From NCBI GenBank assembly GCA_018057925.1, contig JAGPCT010000022.1, positions 1-51,073 on the forward strand: 51,073 nt of DNA, given 5' to 3'. The DNA comes from Saprospiraceae bacterium (GTDB taxonomy: Bacteria; Bacteroidota; Bacteroidia; Chitinophagales; Saprospiraceae). The notes under the pieces were generated by a model. It saw only the letters and a program-made list of their open reading frames with translations. It made no database searches and had not been told where the DNA came from. The translations under genes and the position numbers were made by a program. Positions 8,149 through 17,935 of this stretch are shown here, piece by piece. How positions within the stretch are numbered: the first letter of the stretch is position 1; every line of letters starts with the position of its first letter.

Positions 8149-8167
8149 TTACTTTCCTATACAAAAA
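8149..8167. repeat. Right att repeat (19 bp), overlapping the mnmE 3' end
   Basis: Identical to 1568-1586. It contains the mnmE stop codon (8149-8151, minus strand) and the codons for the conserved C-terminal F-C-I-G-K. Confidence 0.9.
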
Positions 8168-9525
8168 CTACTGAATATCTTGCCAAGCACATCTCTATCC
8201 ACGTCAATACGTCCGGTGATCAATCCTAAATAATACAAACAACTACGTATGTCTAAAGCCAGTAGGTCGCCTGTAAGCCCGGTATCGAGCCCTCGACTGA
8301 TGGCTTCCAGGTTGTCGGCAATGTGTTTAAGCGCTTCATAGTGTCGTGCATTTGTTACGACGGTGTCTTCTCTGGAAAGACTAGAACCTATTGCTTTGTC
8401 GAAAAGCACATTGCTTAGATGTTCTATGCAGCCATGATAATCTGGTGGGTATAGTAAGATCTTGTTAGCGAAGAGATTCAATTGTTGTTGCGGGGCATTT
8501 AATTTGAACAAATCCCATTTAGTCCATACTTCAATCGTTTTTTCTTTGTAGTCTTCCATCCAGTCGATAGGTTCTTCGGAGTCGAGAATATCTCTGACAT
8601 AAAGGATGATATCCGCTTTTTGGGCATTTGCTTTGGATCGTTCTATGCCCATTGATTCGATGATGTCATCGGTCTGGTGGCGTATGCCGGCTGTGTCGAT
8701 AAGGCGGAAGAGGTAGCCTTTAATATGGAGGCTTTCTTCGATGGTATCTCGGGTTGTACCGGCTATATCGCTGACGATGGCTCTTTCTTCATTAAGTAGA
8801 GCATTGAGAAGGGTCGATTTGCCGGCGTTAGGGCGACCTATGATAGCCACTGCAATACCGTTTTTGATAGCATTTCCGAGTTTGAATGAGGCGAGAAGTC
8901 GATCGGTCTTCGTGCGAATATCGGCAAGATAGCTATAGAATTCCGCTCTATCTGCAAACTCTACATCTTCATCGGCAAAGTCGAGTTCGAGTTCTATCAT
9001 TGCCGAGAAGTGAATCAGACGGTCTCTCAACTCGTTCAGGTCAGCAGAATATTTACCTTTGAGATGGTGTAGCGCCGATTGCTGGGATGCTTTACTGGTG
9101 GCGTGGATGAGGTCGCCTACAGCTTCAGCTTGGACGAGATCCATCTTGCCATTAAGGAAGGCACGTTGGGTAAACTCGCCCGGAAGAGCAAGCCGTGCGC
9201 CGGCATGGATACATGTTTCGAGGATCTGTGACAGGATGAGTGGCGAGCCATGGCCGCTTATTTCCACCATATTCTCACCGGTATAGCTTTTGGGCCCCAA
9301 GAATATACTAATGACGACTTCATCGACGACTTCCTTTTCTCGGTTGATGATGTGACCATAATGTAGTGTGTGACTTTGTTGAGTCAATAAATCCTTACCT
9401 TTAAAGATTGTGGATGCAATGTTTAAAGCTTCTGTACCACTGAGGCGGACAATTCCAATGGCGCCTATCCCCGGTGGAGTTGTCACGGCGGCTATAGTGT
9501 CATCTAATCCCGAATAATGTATCAT
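8149..9525 (-). CDS. mnmE: tRNA uridine-5-carboxymethylaminomethyl modification GTPase MnmE
   Basis: A 458-aa protein of full family length. With MnmG it installs the cmnm5 group on wobble U34 of certain tRNAs. The N-terminal tetrahydrofolate-binding domain starts with DTIAAVTTPPGIGAIGIVRL. The GTPase domain is embedded in the helical domain: G1 GRPNAGKS (230-237), G2 AGTTRDT around 255-261, G3 DTAG (277-280), G4 TKWD (about 333-336). The C-terminal motif FCIGK is present, with the catalytic cysteine at 455. The gene is divergent from the T9SS cluster. Its last codons form the attachment site of the mobile element, and the frame is intact. Confidence 0.98.
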   Translation of the reverse strand: MIHYSGLDDTIAAVTTPPGIGAIGIVRLSGTEALNIASTIFKGKDLLTQQSHTLHYGHIINREKEVVDEVVISIFLGPKSYTGENMVEISGHGSPLILSQILETCIHAGARLALPGEFTQRAFLNGKMDLVQAEAVGDLIHATSKASQQSALHHLKGKYSADLNELRDRLIHFSAMIELELDFADEDVEFADRAEFYSYLADIRTKTDRLLASFKLGNAIKNGIAVAIIGRPNAGKSTLLNALLNEERAIVSDIAGTTRDTIEESLHIKGYLFRLIDTAGIRHQTDDIIESMGIERSKANAQKADIILYVRDILDSEEPIDWMEDYKEKTIEVWTKWDLFKLNAPQQQLNLFANKILLYPPDYHGCIEHLSNVLFDKAIGSSLSREDTVVTNARHYEALKHIADNLEAISRGLDTGLTGDLLALDIRSCLYYLGLITGRIDVDRDVLGKIFSSFCIGK

Positions 9526-9979
9526 TTCAAAAATTGAATAGGTAAAATTAAGTAAAGTTTGACGAATAAGCGTGGATGAATTGTTTTAATACCGTATGGA
9601 TATTCGCAATAAGCCAATGTAAATGGATCCTGGCATCTATCCAACAGGCACAACGAGTCGTTTGTCTATGCAGTATTTGCTGGTACTGAATTTGTAATCA
9701 AAGCTAATTTTGGGTGACTTTAGTCTTTTGCGAATAAAATATTGACCATATCGTTTTGAAAAAGAATAAAATTTGGTGTTTTAGGAAAAATACTTTGAGG
9801 GAAAGAAAAGTATCCCGTAAAAAAGTTCATTAAATTAAATTGTAAGAGGATAAATAGGTAGAATTCAAGAATGAGGACATCGGGATTATGATATTGCATA
9901 CATTATTATGAGTAGAGGCAATAAATACGAACAAAATGTTTATAAATTAATTTTGTTATCGTTAAATATTTAAAAAAAC

Positions 9980-10010
9980 ATTGATATCTCTATGGTTATA
10001 CCTATTTTTG
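9980..10010 (+). promoter_or_regulatory. Putative Bacteroidota-type promoter of the T9SS cluster
   Basis: ATTG at 9980-9983 and TATTTTTG at 10003-10010 (matching TAnnTTTG) are separated by 19 bp, as in the Bacteroidota sigma-ABfr consensus. Transcription would start near 10017 and leave a leader of about 180 nt before 10197. The rest of the 671-bp gap 9526-10196 shows no gene or RNA I can support; a second TAATTTTG box at 9948-9955 lacks a good -33 partner. Confidence 0.45.
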
Positions 10011-10196
10011 CCTGCGGGTTAGCCCTTTTAAGTGAATAATTTTTTGGTCAGACTTAACACATTCCGTGAGTCATGAGATGAAGAAGAAGCAGAACTAAAT
10101 TTTGTTTATAAAATTCATGTGTATAAATCATTGTGTTACAAGGTGATTTGTTTTCGGAATGAAAAGATGATGGCTCTTAATAAGTAAAGTTACGTT

Positions 10197-13100
10197 ATGA
10201 CGTTTACCAACTTTTTAAAAGTAGCATTTCTTATATTATGGGTTATGCCTGCAAGCGCACAACCTTGGTTTAACTGGGACTATACGGGTCCCGATACGAT
10301 TGCTGTAGGAAATTTATGCAAAGCCGGACTACAATGGGGCGGTGACAGTAAAATTATATGTACGCCGCGTAATCCACCCGGACAAGTTGTTATCTCTAAG
10401 ACATTAAAGTCTATCAGCGACGGCTATTTTGAGGGAAGTCAGGTTCCCGGCGGCACCACCGTTACCGTTACCTATGAAGCTAAAGATAATCAAGGACATA
10501 CTGAAGAGTTTAGTTTTACCATTTATTTTGCGGACAAGACACCACCCGTATTCAATCCGGCGAGCCTGCCACCCGATATTACGATCACCTGCAAAAATTC
10601 ACTTCCTTCGGCGTCCATTACCGCTACCGACAATTGTACACCGGCCTTTCAGATTCAGATAACCCAAGAGGTCAACTTTCCATTGATAGCGTGTAGTGGC
10701 GAGTTTCAGCGTATCTTCACTGCCAAAGACCTCTCCGGCAACAGCACGACATATATTCAGAATATTACTTTGCAGCCTGAGAGTATTGCTCCCGTCATCA
10801 CATCCGAGGCTGTCTCTATCGTCTATCACTGCGATACGACGGACGCTGCCTCTACCTTTCAACAGTGGATCGATACACAGGGTGGAGCCATCGCATCTGA
10901 CAATTGTGGCATTGCAGGCTGGACGACTATTCCGACCAATCCCACCATTTCAGATGCTTGCAATACACCGACATCTGTGACGTTTGTTGTAAGCGACTTC
11001 TGTGGCAATACGGACAGTACGACGGCAACTTTTGAGATTATTGATCAAGAATCTCCGGAATTGATTAGTAGTTCAATTGATTTGCTGACAGATTGCCAGA
11101 TTAGCCCGGATACTGCGCTCGTCACATGGCTTGAAGCATCAGGCAACTGTATTGTTGAAGACAATTGTATAGAACAACAATATATGGTCAAAACATATAT
11201 TTATCAAGGCGAACCGGCAACTATAGATCAGTTGGTAGATGTTCTACACGATCAACTGAATAATCCTGCCCAGACGGTTGTCATAGGCGGAGTGTCATAC
11301 AGTGGTGTACGAGCTGCACTTACAGTAGAGTTTCACCTTGCCGATTTCTGCAATGAAGGTGTTGCCACAACAGCGACATTTGCTATTTTAGACACTACAG
11401 CGCCGGTTATCATTTCGGCTGGAGACGATACCACCACGACTTCTTGCGCCATAGGTAATCTGGAAGTAGATTTTACGGAGTGGTACAATCATGGTGCAGG
11501 AGGCATAGGAAGCGATGATTGTGGTGCTGCAACATGGTACGGTACTCCGACCTTATCAGAGGCATTGGATTCACTGCAATCGGCGCCATCTCTTTGTAAT
11601 CAATCGTTACAGGTGGTGTTTCACCTGAAAGATATCAGCGGTAATGTAAGTGTTGATAGCTTTGCTTCCGTGTATCATATTAAGGATATTTCAGGACCTA
11701 ATTTTACCCAAGCAGCCCAAGATTATAATTTGGTGTGCTTAGGCGGAGCTGGTGTTCAAGATACGCTCCAGGCGTGGATCAACGCACAAGGTGGCGCACA
11801 GATCGAAGATTGTAATAATGCCACTTGGGATCACTTTGAATGGAAAGATAACGTAGGCGTTTCCGGAAATGGTATTTTTGGAGAGGGCCCATACCCACAA
11901 TTGGATGGAATCAATTGCAACAATTATTTTACCGTATATTTTTATGCCAAAGATGGATGCAATAATATGTCAGTCGATAGTGCATTGTTCAACCTTTTAG
12001 ACACATTAGCTCCTATTGCCACACAGGTTCCCAACGACACAACCATCACTTGTGATTCACCGATACCAAGCCAATCGCCAGTTTTCTCAGACAATTGCGG
12101 CATTGCAGGAGAAGTTATATTTCAAGTAGTCAGCACGCAAAGTACGGATCTTTTATCCTGTGCCCACTATACGTACCAGGTTACTAAAACATGGAGTGCA
12201 ACGGACTTTTGCGGTAATATAACGACTGTAATTCAGACTATTTCGGTGGTAGATACCATCGCTCCTACACCAGATACTCCCTTGGAGGATTTATTCCTAC
12301 AATGTACGGATGATGTTAGCAATTATTTAATTAATTTTTCTGACAATTGTTCTTTTGTACAGGTGGAGCAATTGGGCACCACGACGCAATCCGGTAATCC
12401 TGCCGATTGCAACTTCTACAATTATCTGATTGAACAATCCTATACAGTAAAAGACGTTTGTCTAAATCAAAAGACGTATAACAGGATTATCACCGTCACG
12501 GATGATGTTGCACCGGAAATAGATAATTCTGAGCCATTGGTACTCAACTGTGTAGATAGCATACATATAGCACAAGTAATCAGCACACTGGCAAGTGATA
12601 ATTGCGCCAATGAGCTCAATATCTCCATTGATCGGATAGATACCGGAAACCCCTTGATTTGTTCATCTGATAACTACCAAAAATGGCTACTCACGGCGTC
12701 TGATCCGTGTGGTAATACGAAGGAAGATACGATATTGGTTAATTTAAAGGATGCTGTCCCGCCACAGTTGGTGCATGGCGCAGAAGATGTGAACTTAGCA
12801 TGTGGCAACCAAGATGATGTAGCACAGTTATTTCAAGAATGGCTTGATAACAAAGCAGGGGCCGATGCAGTAGATGCGTGTGGACAGACCTTTTCATTTG
12901 CCGCCATACCCGGCAGTTATGATATACAGGATGCATCGACATTCCCGGGTCAGACACCACAGTTTTCCGACCTGCAATATTGCGACAGTGGAGCAGTAGC
13001 TCATTTGACAGTGGACTTTGTATTTTACGATCAATGCGCCAATACTGTGGTTAGTTCGGCTGAATTTATTATCAATGACACCATAGCTCCCCAGGTGGTG

Positions 13101-16100
13101 GCTTGCGCACCTGATGTTGAGATTATTGCGCCTGCCGGTCAATGTACCATGGATTATCAGCTTCAACCGCCCACTGTTTTTGATGCTTGTGCCAATACGG
13201 TTGCGGATTCAACGCTTACCATTGTATATCCACTTACATCGGTACAACCGGGCAACGGTATGACACCGGTGAGCGCTTTAGAAGCAGTATTTGATAATCT
13301 TGCCACTGGGGGATCTTTTGCCTCATTTGGAAGTGGAACTTTGCAGATAGGTATTGAAAATGGGGATATTGAGGCAGATCAGGAATTTTTACTCATTTAT
13401 GATGAAGAGGGCGGACTTCTTGGGCAGACCAATCACTCTTCAGCACAATGTAGCTCTTCTTCGACACAAATAAGTTTTACTGAAAGCCAATTTGAACAGT
13501 GGGTTGCTGACGGCAAAATTGTGTTCTATCTAAAGCCCAATGATCCTACACCTTTAGACAATAGTTATACTGTCAATGATATATGTGGTGGTACAACAGT
13601 TCAACTTACCTTGGATATCAAGTGGAATCACAATCCTCAATTGAGATATACCTATCAGCTCGACACTTTGAGCGCAGAGGAATTTAGTATTGGCGCATTG
13701 CCGGTGCTTACCTTGAAAGAAGGTATTCATCATATAATTTATGAGGTCAAAGACTGTGGCGATAATGCTATAACCTGCATACAGGAAGTCTTTGTCAGAG
13801 ATACCATATCTCCCATCATCACCTGTGGTGCAGATATTACAGTGACCTTGAGTCAGAATAAGTGTGATACACTTCTATCCATACCTTTGCCACTGACTAT
13901 TAGTGACAATTGTGGGCTTTCTGATGCTTATAATTACACAATTCCATCTGATTCGGCAAGTGCTTGGTTGACTTTTGCATCTAATCCCAACTTGCAGAAT
14001 TATATTGCCCAAGACAAGATTTATACCTTTCATCAGGTGAGTGGTCATGTCACCAATCCTGTGTTGCTCAACGTCTTCCTGCGCGGAGATATCGATAGTG
14101 GCGGAGAATACTTTACAGTTTTAGGGGAAGATGGAAGCATATTAGGAACAACAGAAGCCGGACAAGGAAACGTTCTTACCGGTAACTGTAATAAAGTGTC
14201 AACTGCATATTTCAACATACCTCCGGCTAAGTTCAATGCATGGGCACAAGATGGATCTATAACTTTTACGGCAATTTCCAATAAAGATTTTAATATACCG
14301 CCCGGTAATGCACAGAGTGGTATCAACCCTTGTAGCGGAATTATATTGAATCAGGATGGTCAAACAGATAGTATCAGCTTCATGTTTATGGAACTGAAAT
14401 ATACTACTTTTACACCACCTTCCTATTTTGCAACCGGTGCGACAGATATCCCTTTCCAAGAATTGGCTCCGCCTTATAGTCCGCCACAATTTAGCTTTAA
14501 TGCGGGAATTACTCATTTTTCCTATACGATTGAAGACAGGTCGGGCAATACCGATACCTGCACAATAGTGATTGACGTTAAAGATATCATAGCGCCCAAT
14601 GCAGTATGTAAAAATGCGACATTGCACGTACATCCGAGTGGGATTTTTCCGGGAGTATTGACGCCACAATTGATAGATGGAGGTAGTGTGGATAATTGCA
14701 GCATAGACAGTATGTATGTAAGCCGATCATTGTTTAGTTGTGTGGATATAGGAACACAGCCGGAAGTTGTACTCTATGTGGTAGATGGCGTCGGATTGAT
14801 CGATTCTTGCCGGACACAGGTGCTCATCGACAAAGCCATCCTCAATCCGACATATAGCCTTGGCTTATGCGATAATGATAGTCTTAGGCTATTTGCCAAT
14901 ATGCCTGATTTGGATTTGTTTGACCAATATACGTACTCTTGGACTGGACCTAATAATTTCAGTTCTAATGAGGCCAATCCAATCATTCCTAATGCTACTT
15001 CAACCAACTCTGGGACATACAGACTTGAGGCTACCGGCTTTAATGGTTGTGGAGGAATAGGATTTGTCCAAGTATTTATCAATGATGAGATAAATACACC
15101 GATCATCGGCGCTAAGGATTCTATAGTTTGTCAAAATCAGACCATTGTCCTTTTTACCCAAACATATTCAGGCAATATCAAATATAAGTGGTATGAAGGC
15201 TTTGCACCCAATGGAGTCTTGTTAGACTCGACGGTTGTTCCTCAGTACACCATCAACCGGGCTCCCGGCGATTATTATTTCTATGTTATCGTATCGGAGA
15301 ATGATTGTGTGAGCAATCCATCGGCAAGTGTTGAAATTCATTCTGTCCTCAATCCGATTGCTCTTGTTGACGAAGCCTTGATACAAGTATGCCAAGGGGG
15401 TAATATCATTCTTGGAAGTCCGATGGGCAGTAGCTTCGAGTATAGTTGGACAGGACCCAACGGCTTTGTTTCTTCACAACAATATCCACCTGCAATTAGC
15501 CCGGCAGAATTGGTTCATGCGGGAATATATTCTTTGATTGTAAGTGATGGAAACTGTAAGTCAGCACCCACACCGGTAATGGTAACAGTCTCCAAGAGGC
15601 CGGATAAGCCGACACCTACATCCAATTCACCCATCTGTTTAAATAGTGAATTGGTTCTTACTTCCAATATCTCCATTGGTGTGGATACTTTTATCTGGAA
15701 GCGACCGGATGGCTCCGTTGTTGTGTCTGATACCAATCCTTTGATAATAGCATCAGCCGGTGCTTTGGATAATGGACTTTGGACTTTGACCTTGCAATCC
15801 GGTGGGTGTCATTCAGTGGAATCAGAACCCATCAAAGTAGAAGTCAATCTGGACAATGTTGTGACAATTATATACAATAGTCCTGTATGTGAAGGCGATA
15901 GCGTGCAGCTTTCAACCAATCCTTTTGCCGGAGCGACCTATAAGTGGACGGGACCCGATGGATTTAACTCAAGCCTCCCTAAGCCTACTGTTAAAGCCGC
16001 AAAAGGTAGCTACAGTGTAACCGTGACAACGGTAGCAGGTTGTGTTTTGACAAATTCAGTAGAATTGGATATGAATACCAAGCCGAAATTTGTCGGACTC

Positions 16101-17924
16101 AATTCTACAGCCCACGATTGTCTTTATCCTGACGAAGTAGTAACGTTCAACTTTACTACCAATATTCCCGAAAGCGAATTAGGATTCTTATGGAAAGGTC
16201 CGGGTGGCTTTGCTTCTACAGAACCTCATCCAACCATCCTCGGCGCTAACCTGGTCAATGGCATTTATTCAGTGGTCGCAACATCAGCACAAGGTTGTTC
16301 TTCTGATACTATGAGACTGACCATCCAAAATACATTGGCGCCGGAACAGCCCATTATCAGCGGCTTGTCGAAGGTATGCTCCGGCGACACCCTCGTTCTG
16401 ACAGCATCTAATCTACCTGCTATCGGCAAATATATTTGGACTACGCCGTCCGGCATTGTAAACACTACGACCAATACATTGAATGTTACAAATATTCAGG
16501 TGACGACCGGGACGGTTTATTCAGTGGTTTATGAGAGTGGCGGCTGTCAATCAAAGTCTTCATCCGGTTTTGACGTTTTAGTAGTGCAAAAACCTGCACG
16601 CCCTGTGATTATCGGTGATCCGACAGTATGTTTGGGCGATTCAATTATATTGGAAATAAGCAATCCTCCCAACTATGAATACAATTGGTCGGGACCGGGC
16701 GGCATCACATCCAGTCAGAAAAAATGGGTTATTTTTCCATCACAACCGGGAAATGCTGGCAACTACTTCTTGACTTTGACCAATGATGGCTGTGTCTCGA
16801 AGCCTTCTGATGCATTTGCCCTTATAATCAATCAGCCTCCACCGGCCCCTAATCTGGCCGATCTTCCGGAAGAGTTGTGCGTGAGCAATAGCGCAACCGT
16901 CCTGACACTTTGTGTGACGTCATCATCTGCGACACCCAATGCGAGTTACACTTTTTATAATACAGCTTTGACGACTCCGGTAGCCGGACCAACAAATGGT
17001 CTTTGTGCCAATGTCACCAACTTTAGTCAACTTAATGACGGGATAAATAATTTCTATGCTATCGCAACGCTCAATACGTGCCCTTCTGTATCCGGTATTC
17101 CGGCAGCTATCAAGTTGAATTATCCTCCGGAAGAAGTTGCGGAGACAGGTAAGATAACCTATGTTTGCTCGGGCGATGAAATTGCTCTTAAAGCAAAGAC
17201 ACCATTTTTCTCAAAAGGTAAGTGGACGTCACTCAACCCGGAAGTGATAGTGGTTGACCCTTTTGATCCAAATACCATTGTTAAGTCTTTAAAAAAGGGC
17301 AAAAATGTGTTTGTTTGGAGTCTTGATTATAATAATTGTTTTAATTTTTCCAGAGACTCCATGGTGGTGTGGGTTCCCGGCGATTTAAAGGCTCAGAATG
17401 ATGTATATCGTTTCTTGTCAGGCTCTAACCTGCAAATGGAGGTTTTGGCTAATGATTCATACAACACACCTATCAGTTTGAATATCATTGGTGAACCTAA
17501 GTTTGGAATTGTCGAGATTCTAAATGGCGTATCCCTGAATTACACACCTTCTGTAGTGAGTGATTACGATAAGTTTACGTATGAAATATGTGTAGAAGGT
17601 TGTCCTGACTTATGCGCTAAGGCCGAAGTGGTTATAGATATTGACAGTAAAAATGATTGTGTTGTTCCCAATATTATCACACCAAATAGAGATGGAGTCA
17701 ATGATTTCTTGAGAATTGCATGTCTCGAACAACAAGCCGTCAATCGATCGAAGATATCCATTTTCAATGAATGGGGTGGTCAAGTATATGAAGCTTCACC
17801 ATATCTCAATAACTGGGATGGAAAATACAAGGGGTCGGATCTGCCTTCGGGGACTTATTTCTATGTATTTGATATGGGAGATCAAAGCCCCGTTCAGAAA
17901 GGATTTTTAATCATCAAAAGGTAA
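10197..17924 (+). CDS. Giant T9SS-secreted surface protein with HYR/Ig-like repeats and gliding-motility-type C-terminal domain
   Basis: A 2575-aa protein. Residues 1-21 are a signal peptide ending in ASA. From about 110 to 1240 it carries many HYR-like beta-sandwich repeats with recurrent D-N-C and F-C-G-N-type signatures and many cysteines. Two related inserts of about 115-135 residues interrupt this region (about 1005-1121 and 1246-1380). From about 1450 to 2250 there are Ig/PKD-like repeats with the signature YxWTGPxGF. A cadherin-like module follows (about 2400-2480). The last 90 residues are a type B T9SS sorting domain (NIITPNRDGVNDF, then W-D-G-K-Y-K-G and L-P-S-G-T-Y-F-Y). It is probably exported by T9SS and used for adhesion or matrix binding. 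The next two genes are its usual secretion partners. Confidence 0.92.
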   Translation: MTFTNFLKVAFLILWVMPASAQPWFNWDYTGPDTIAVGNLCKAGLQWGGDSKIICTPRNPPGQVVISKTLKSISDGYFEGSQVPGGTTVTVTYEAKDNQGHTEEFSFTIYFADKTPPVFNPASLPPDITITCKNSLPSASITATDNCTPAFQIQITQEVNFPLIACSGEFQRIFTAKDLSGNSTTYIQNITLQPESIAPVITSEAVSIVYHCDTTDAASTFQQWIDTQGGAIASDNCGIAGWTTIPTNPTISDACNTPTSVTFVVSDFCGNTDSTTATFEIIDQESPELISSSIDLLTDCQISPDTALVTWLEASGNCIVEDNCIEQQYMVKTYIYQGEPATIDQLVDVLHDQLNNPAQTVVIGGVSYSGVRAALTVEFHLADFCNEGVATTATFAILDTTAPVIISAGDDTTTTSCAIGNLEVDFTEWYNHGAGGIGSDDCGAATWYGTPTLSEALDSLQSAPSLCNQSLQVVFHLKDISGNVSVDSFASVYHIKDISGPNFTQAAQDYNLVCLGGAGVQDTLQAWINAQGGAQIEDCNNATWDHFEWKDNVGVSGNGIFGEGPYPQLDGINCNNYFTVYFYAKDGCNNMSVDSALFNLLDTLAPIATQVPNDTTITCDSPIPSQSPVFSDNCGIAGEVIFQVVSTQSTDLLSCAHYTYQVTKTWSATDFCGNITTVIQTISVVDTIAPTPDTPLEDLFLQCTDDVSNYLINFSDNCSFVQVEQLGTTTQSGNPADCNFYNYLIEQSYTVKDVCLNQKTYNRIITVTDDVAPEIDNSEPLVLNCVDSIHIAQVISTLASDNCANELNISIDRIDTGNPLICSSDNYQKWLLTASDPCGNTKEDTILVNLKDAVPPQLVHGAEDVNLACGNQDDVAQLFQEWLDNKAGADAVDACGQTFSFAAIPGSYDIQDASTFPGQTPQFSDLQYCDSGAVAHLTVDFVFYDQCANTVVSSAEFIINDTIAPQVVACAPDVEIIAPAGQCTMDYQLQPPTVFDACANTVADSTLTIVYPLTSVQPGNGMTPVSALEAVFDNLATGGSFASFGSGTLQIGIENGDIEADQEFLLIYDEEGGLLGQTNHSSAQCSSSSTQISFTESQFEQWVADGKIVFYLKPNDPTPLDNSYTVNDICGGTTVQLTLDIKWNHNPQLRYTYQLDTLSAEEFSIGALPVLTLKEGIHHIIYEVKDCGDNAITCIQEVFVRDTISPIITCGADITVTLSQNKCDTLLSIPLPLTISDNCGLSDAYNYTIPSDSASAWLTFASNPNLQNYIAQDKIYTFHQVSGHVTNPVLLNVFLRGDIDSGGEYFTVLGEDGSILGTTEAGQGNVLTGNCNKVSTAYFNIPPAKFNAWAQDGSITFTAISNKDFNIPPGNAQSGINPCSGIILNQDGQTDSISFMFMELKYTTFTPPSYFATGATDIPFQELAPPYSPPQFSFNAGITHFSYTIEDRSGNTDTCTIVIDVKDIIAPNAVCKNATLHVHPSGIFPGVLTPQLIDGGSVDNCSIDSMYVSRSLFSCVDIGTQPEVVLYVVDGVGLIDSCRTQVLIDKAILNPTYSLGLCDNDSLRLFANMPDLDLFDQYTYSWTGPNNFSSNEANPIIPNATSTNSGTYRLEATGFNGCGGIGFVQVFINDEINTPIIGAKDSIVCQNQTIVLFTQTYSGNIKYKWYEGFAPNGVLLDSTVVPQYTINRAPGDYYFYVIVSENDCVSNPSASVEIHSVLNPIALVDEALIQVCQGGNIILGSPMGSSFEYSWTGPNGFVSSQQYPPAISPAELVHAGIYSLIVSDGNCKSAPTPVMVTVSKRPDKPTPTSNSPICLNSELVLTSNISIGVDTFIWKRPDGSVVVSDTNPLIIASAGALDNGLWTLTLQSGGCHSVESEPIKVEVNLDNVVTIIYNSPVCEGDSVQLSTNPFAGATYKWTGPDGFNSSLPKPTVKAAKGSYSVTVTTVAGCVLTNSVELDMNTKPKFVGLNSTAHDCLYPDEVVTFNFTTNIPESELGFLWKGPGGFASTEPHPTILGANLVNGIYSVVATSAQGCSSDTMRLTIQNTLAPEQPIISGLSKVCSGDTLVLTASNLPAIGKYIWTTPSGIVNTTTNTLNVTNIQVTTGTVYSVVYESGGCQSKSSSGFDVLVVQKPARPVIIGDPTVCLGDSIILEISNPPNYEYNWSGPGGITSSQKKWVIFPSQPGNAGNYFLTLTNDGCVSKPSDAFALIINQPPPAPNLADLPEELCVSNSATVLTLCVTSSSATPNASYTFYNTALTTPVAGPTNGLCANVTNFSQLNDGINNFYAIATLNTCPSVSGIPAAIKLNYPPEEVAETGKITYVCSGDEIALKAKTPFFSKGKWTSLNPEVIVVDPFDPNTIVKSLKKGKNVFVWSLDYNNCFNFSRDSMVVWVPGDLKAQNDVYRFLSGSNLQMEVLANDSYNTPISLNIIGEPKFGIVEILNGVSLNYTPSVVSDYDKFTYEICVEGCPDLCAKAEVVIDIDSKNDCVVPNIITPNRDGVNDFLRIACLEQQAVNRSKISIFNEWGGQVYEASPYLNNWDGKYKGSDLPSGTYFYVFDMGDQSPVQKGFLIIKR

Positions 17925-17935
17925 AGGTAAGTATC

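Larger units (their letters stand above)
1568..8167 (-). mobile_element. Integrative element inserted at the 3' end of mnmE
   Basis: The segment is bounded by perfect 19-bp direct repeats (1568-1586 and 8149-8167). It carries a tyrosine recombinase next to one end, an excisionase-like HTH protein and a primase-helicase, all on the minus strand. The right repeat is the last codons and stop of mnmE, so the target gene is restored on insertion. No relaxase, conjugation, capsid or terminase gene is visible, so it is either a mobilisable island or a phage-satellite-like element. The DNA is AT-richer than mnmE and the T9SS genes to its right. The 3' end of mnmE (thdF/trmE) is also the insertion site of Salmonella genomic island 1, so use of this site here is a parallel case. 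Confidence 0.88.

Noticed and set aside
10429-17910. Many ORFs of 60-156 codons on both strands within the giant surface-protein gene
   Set aside because: The main frame is continuous with clear domains, a signal peptide and a CTD; the others are shadows.
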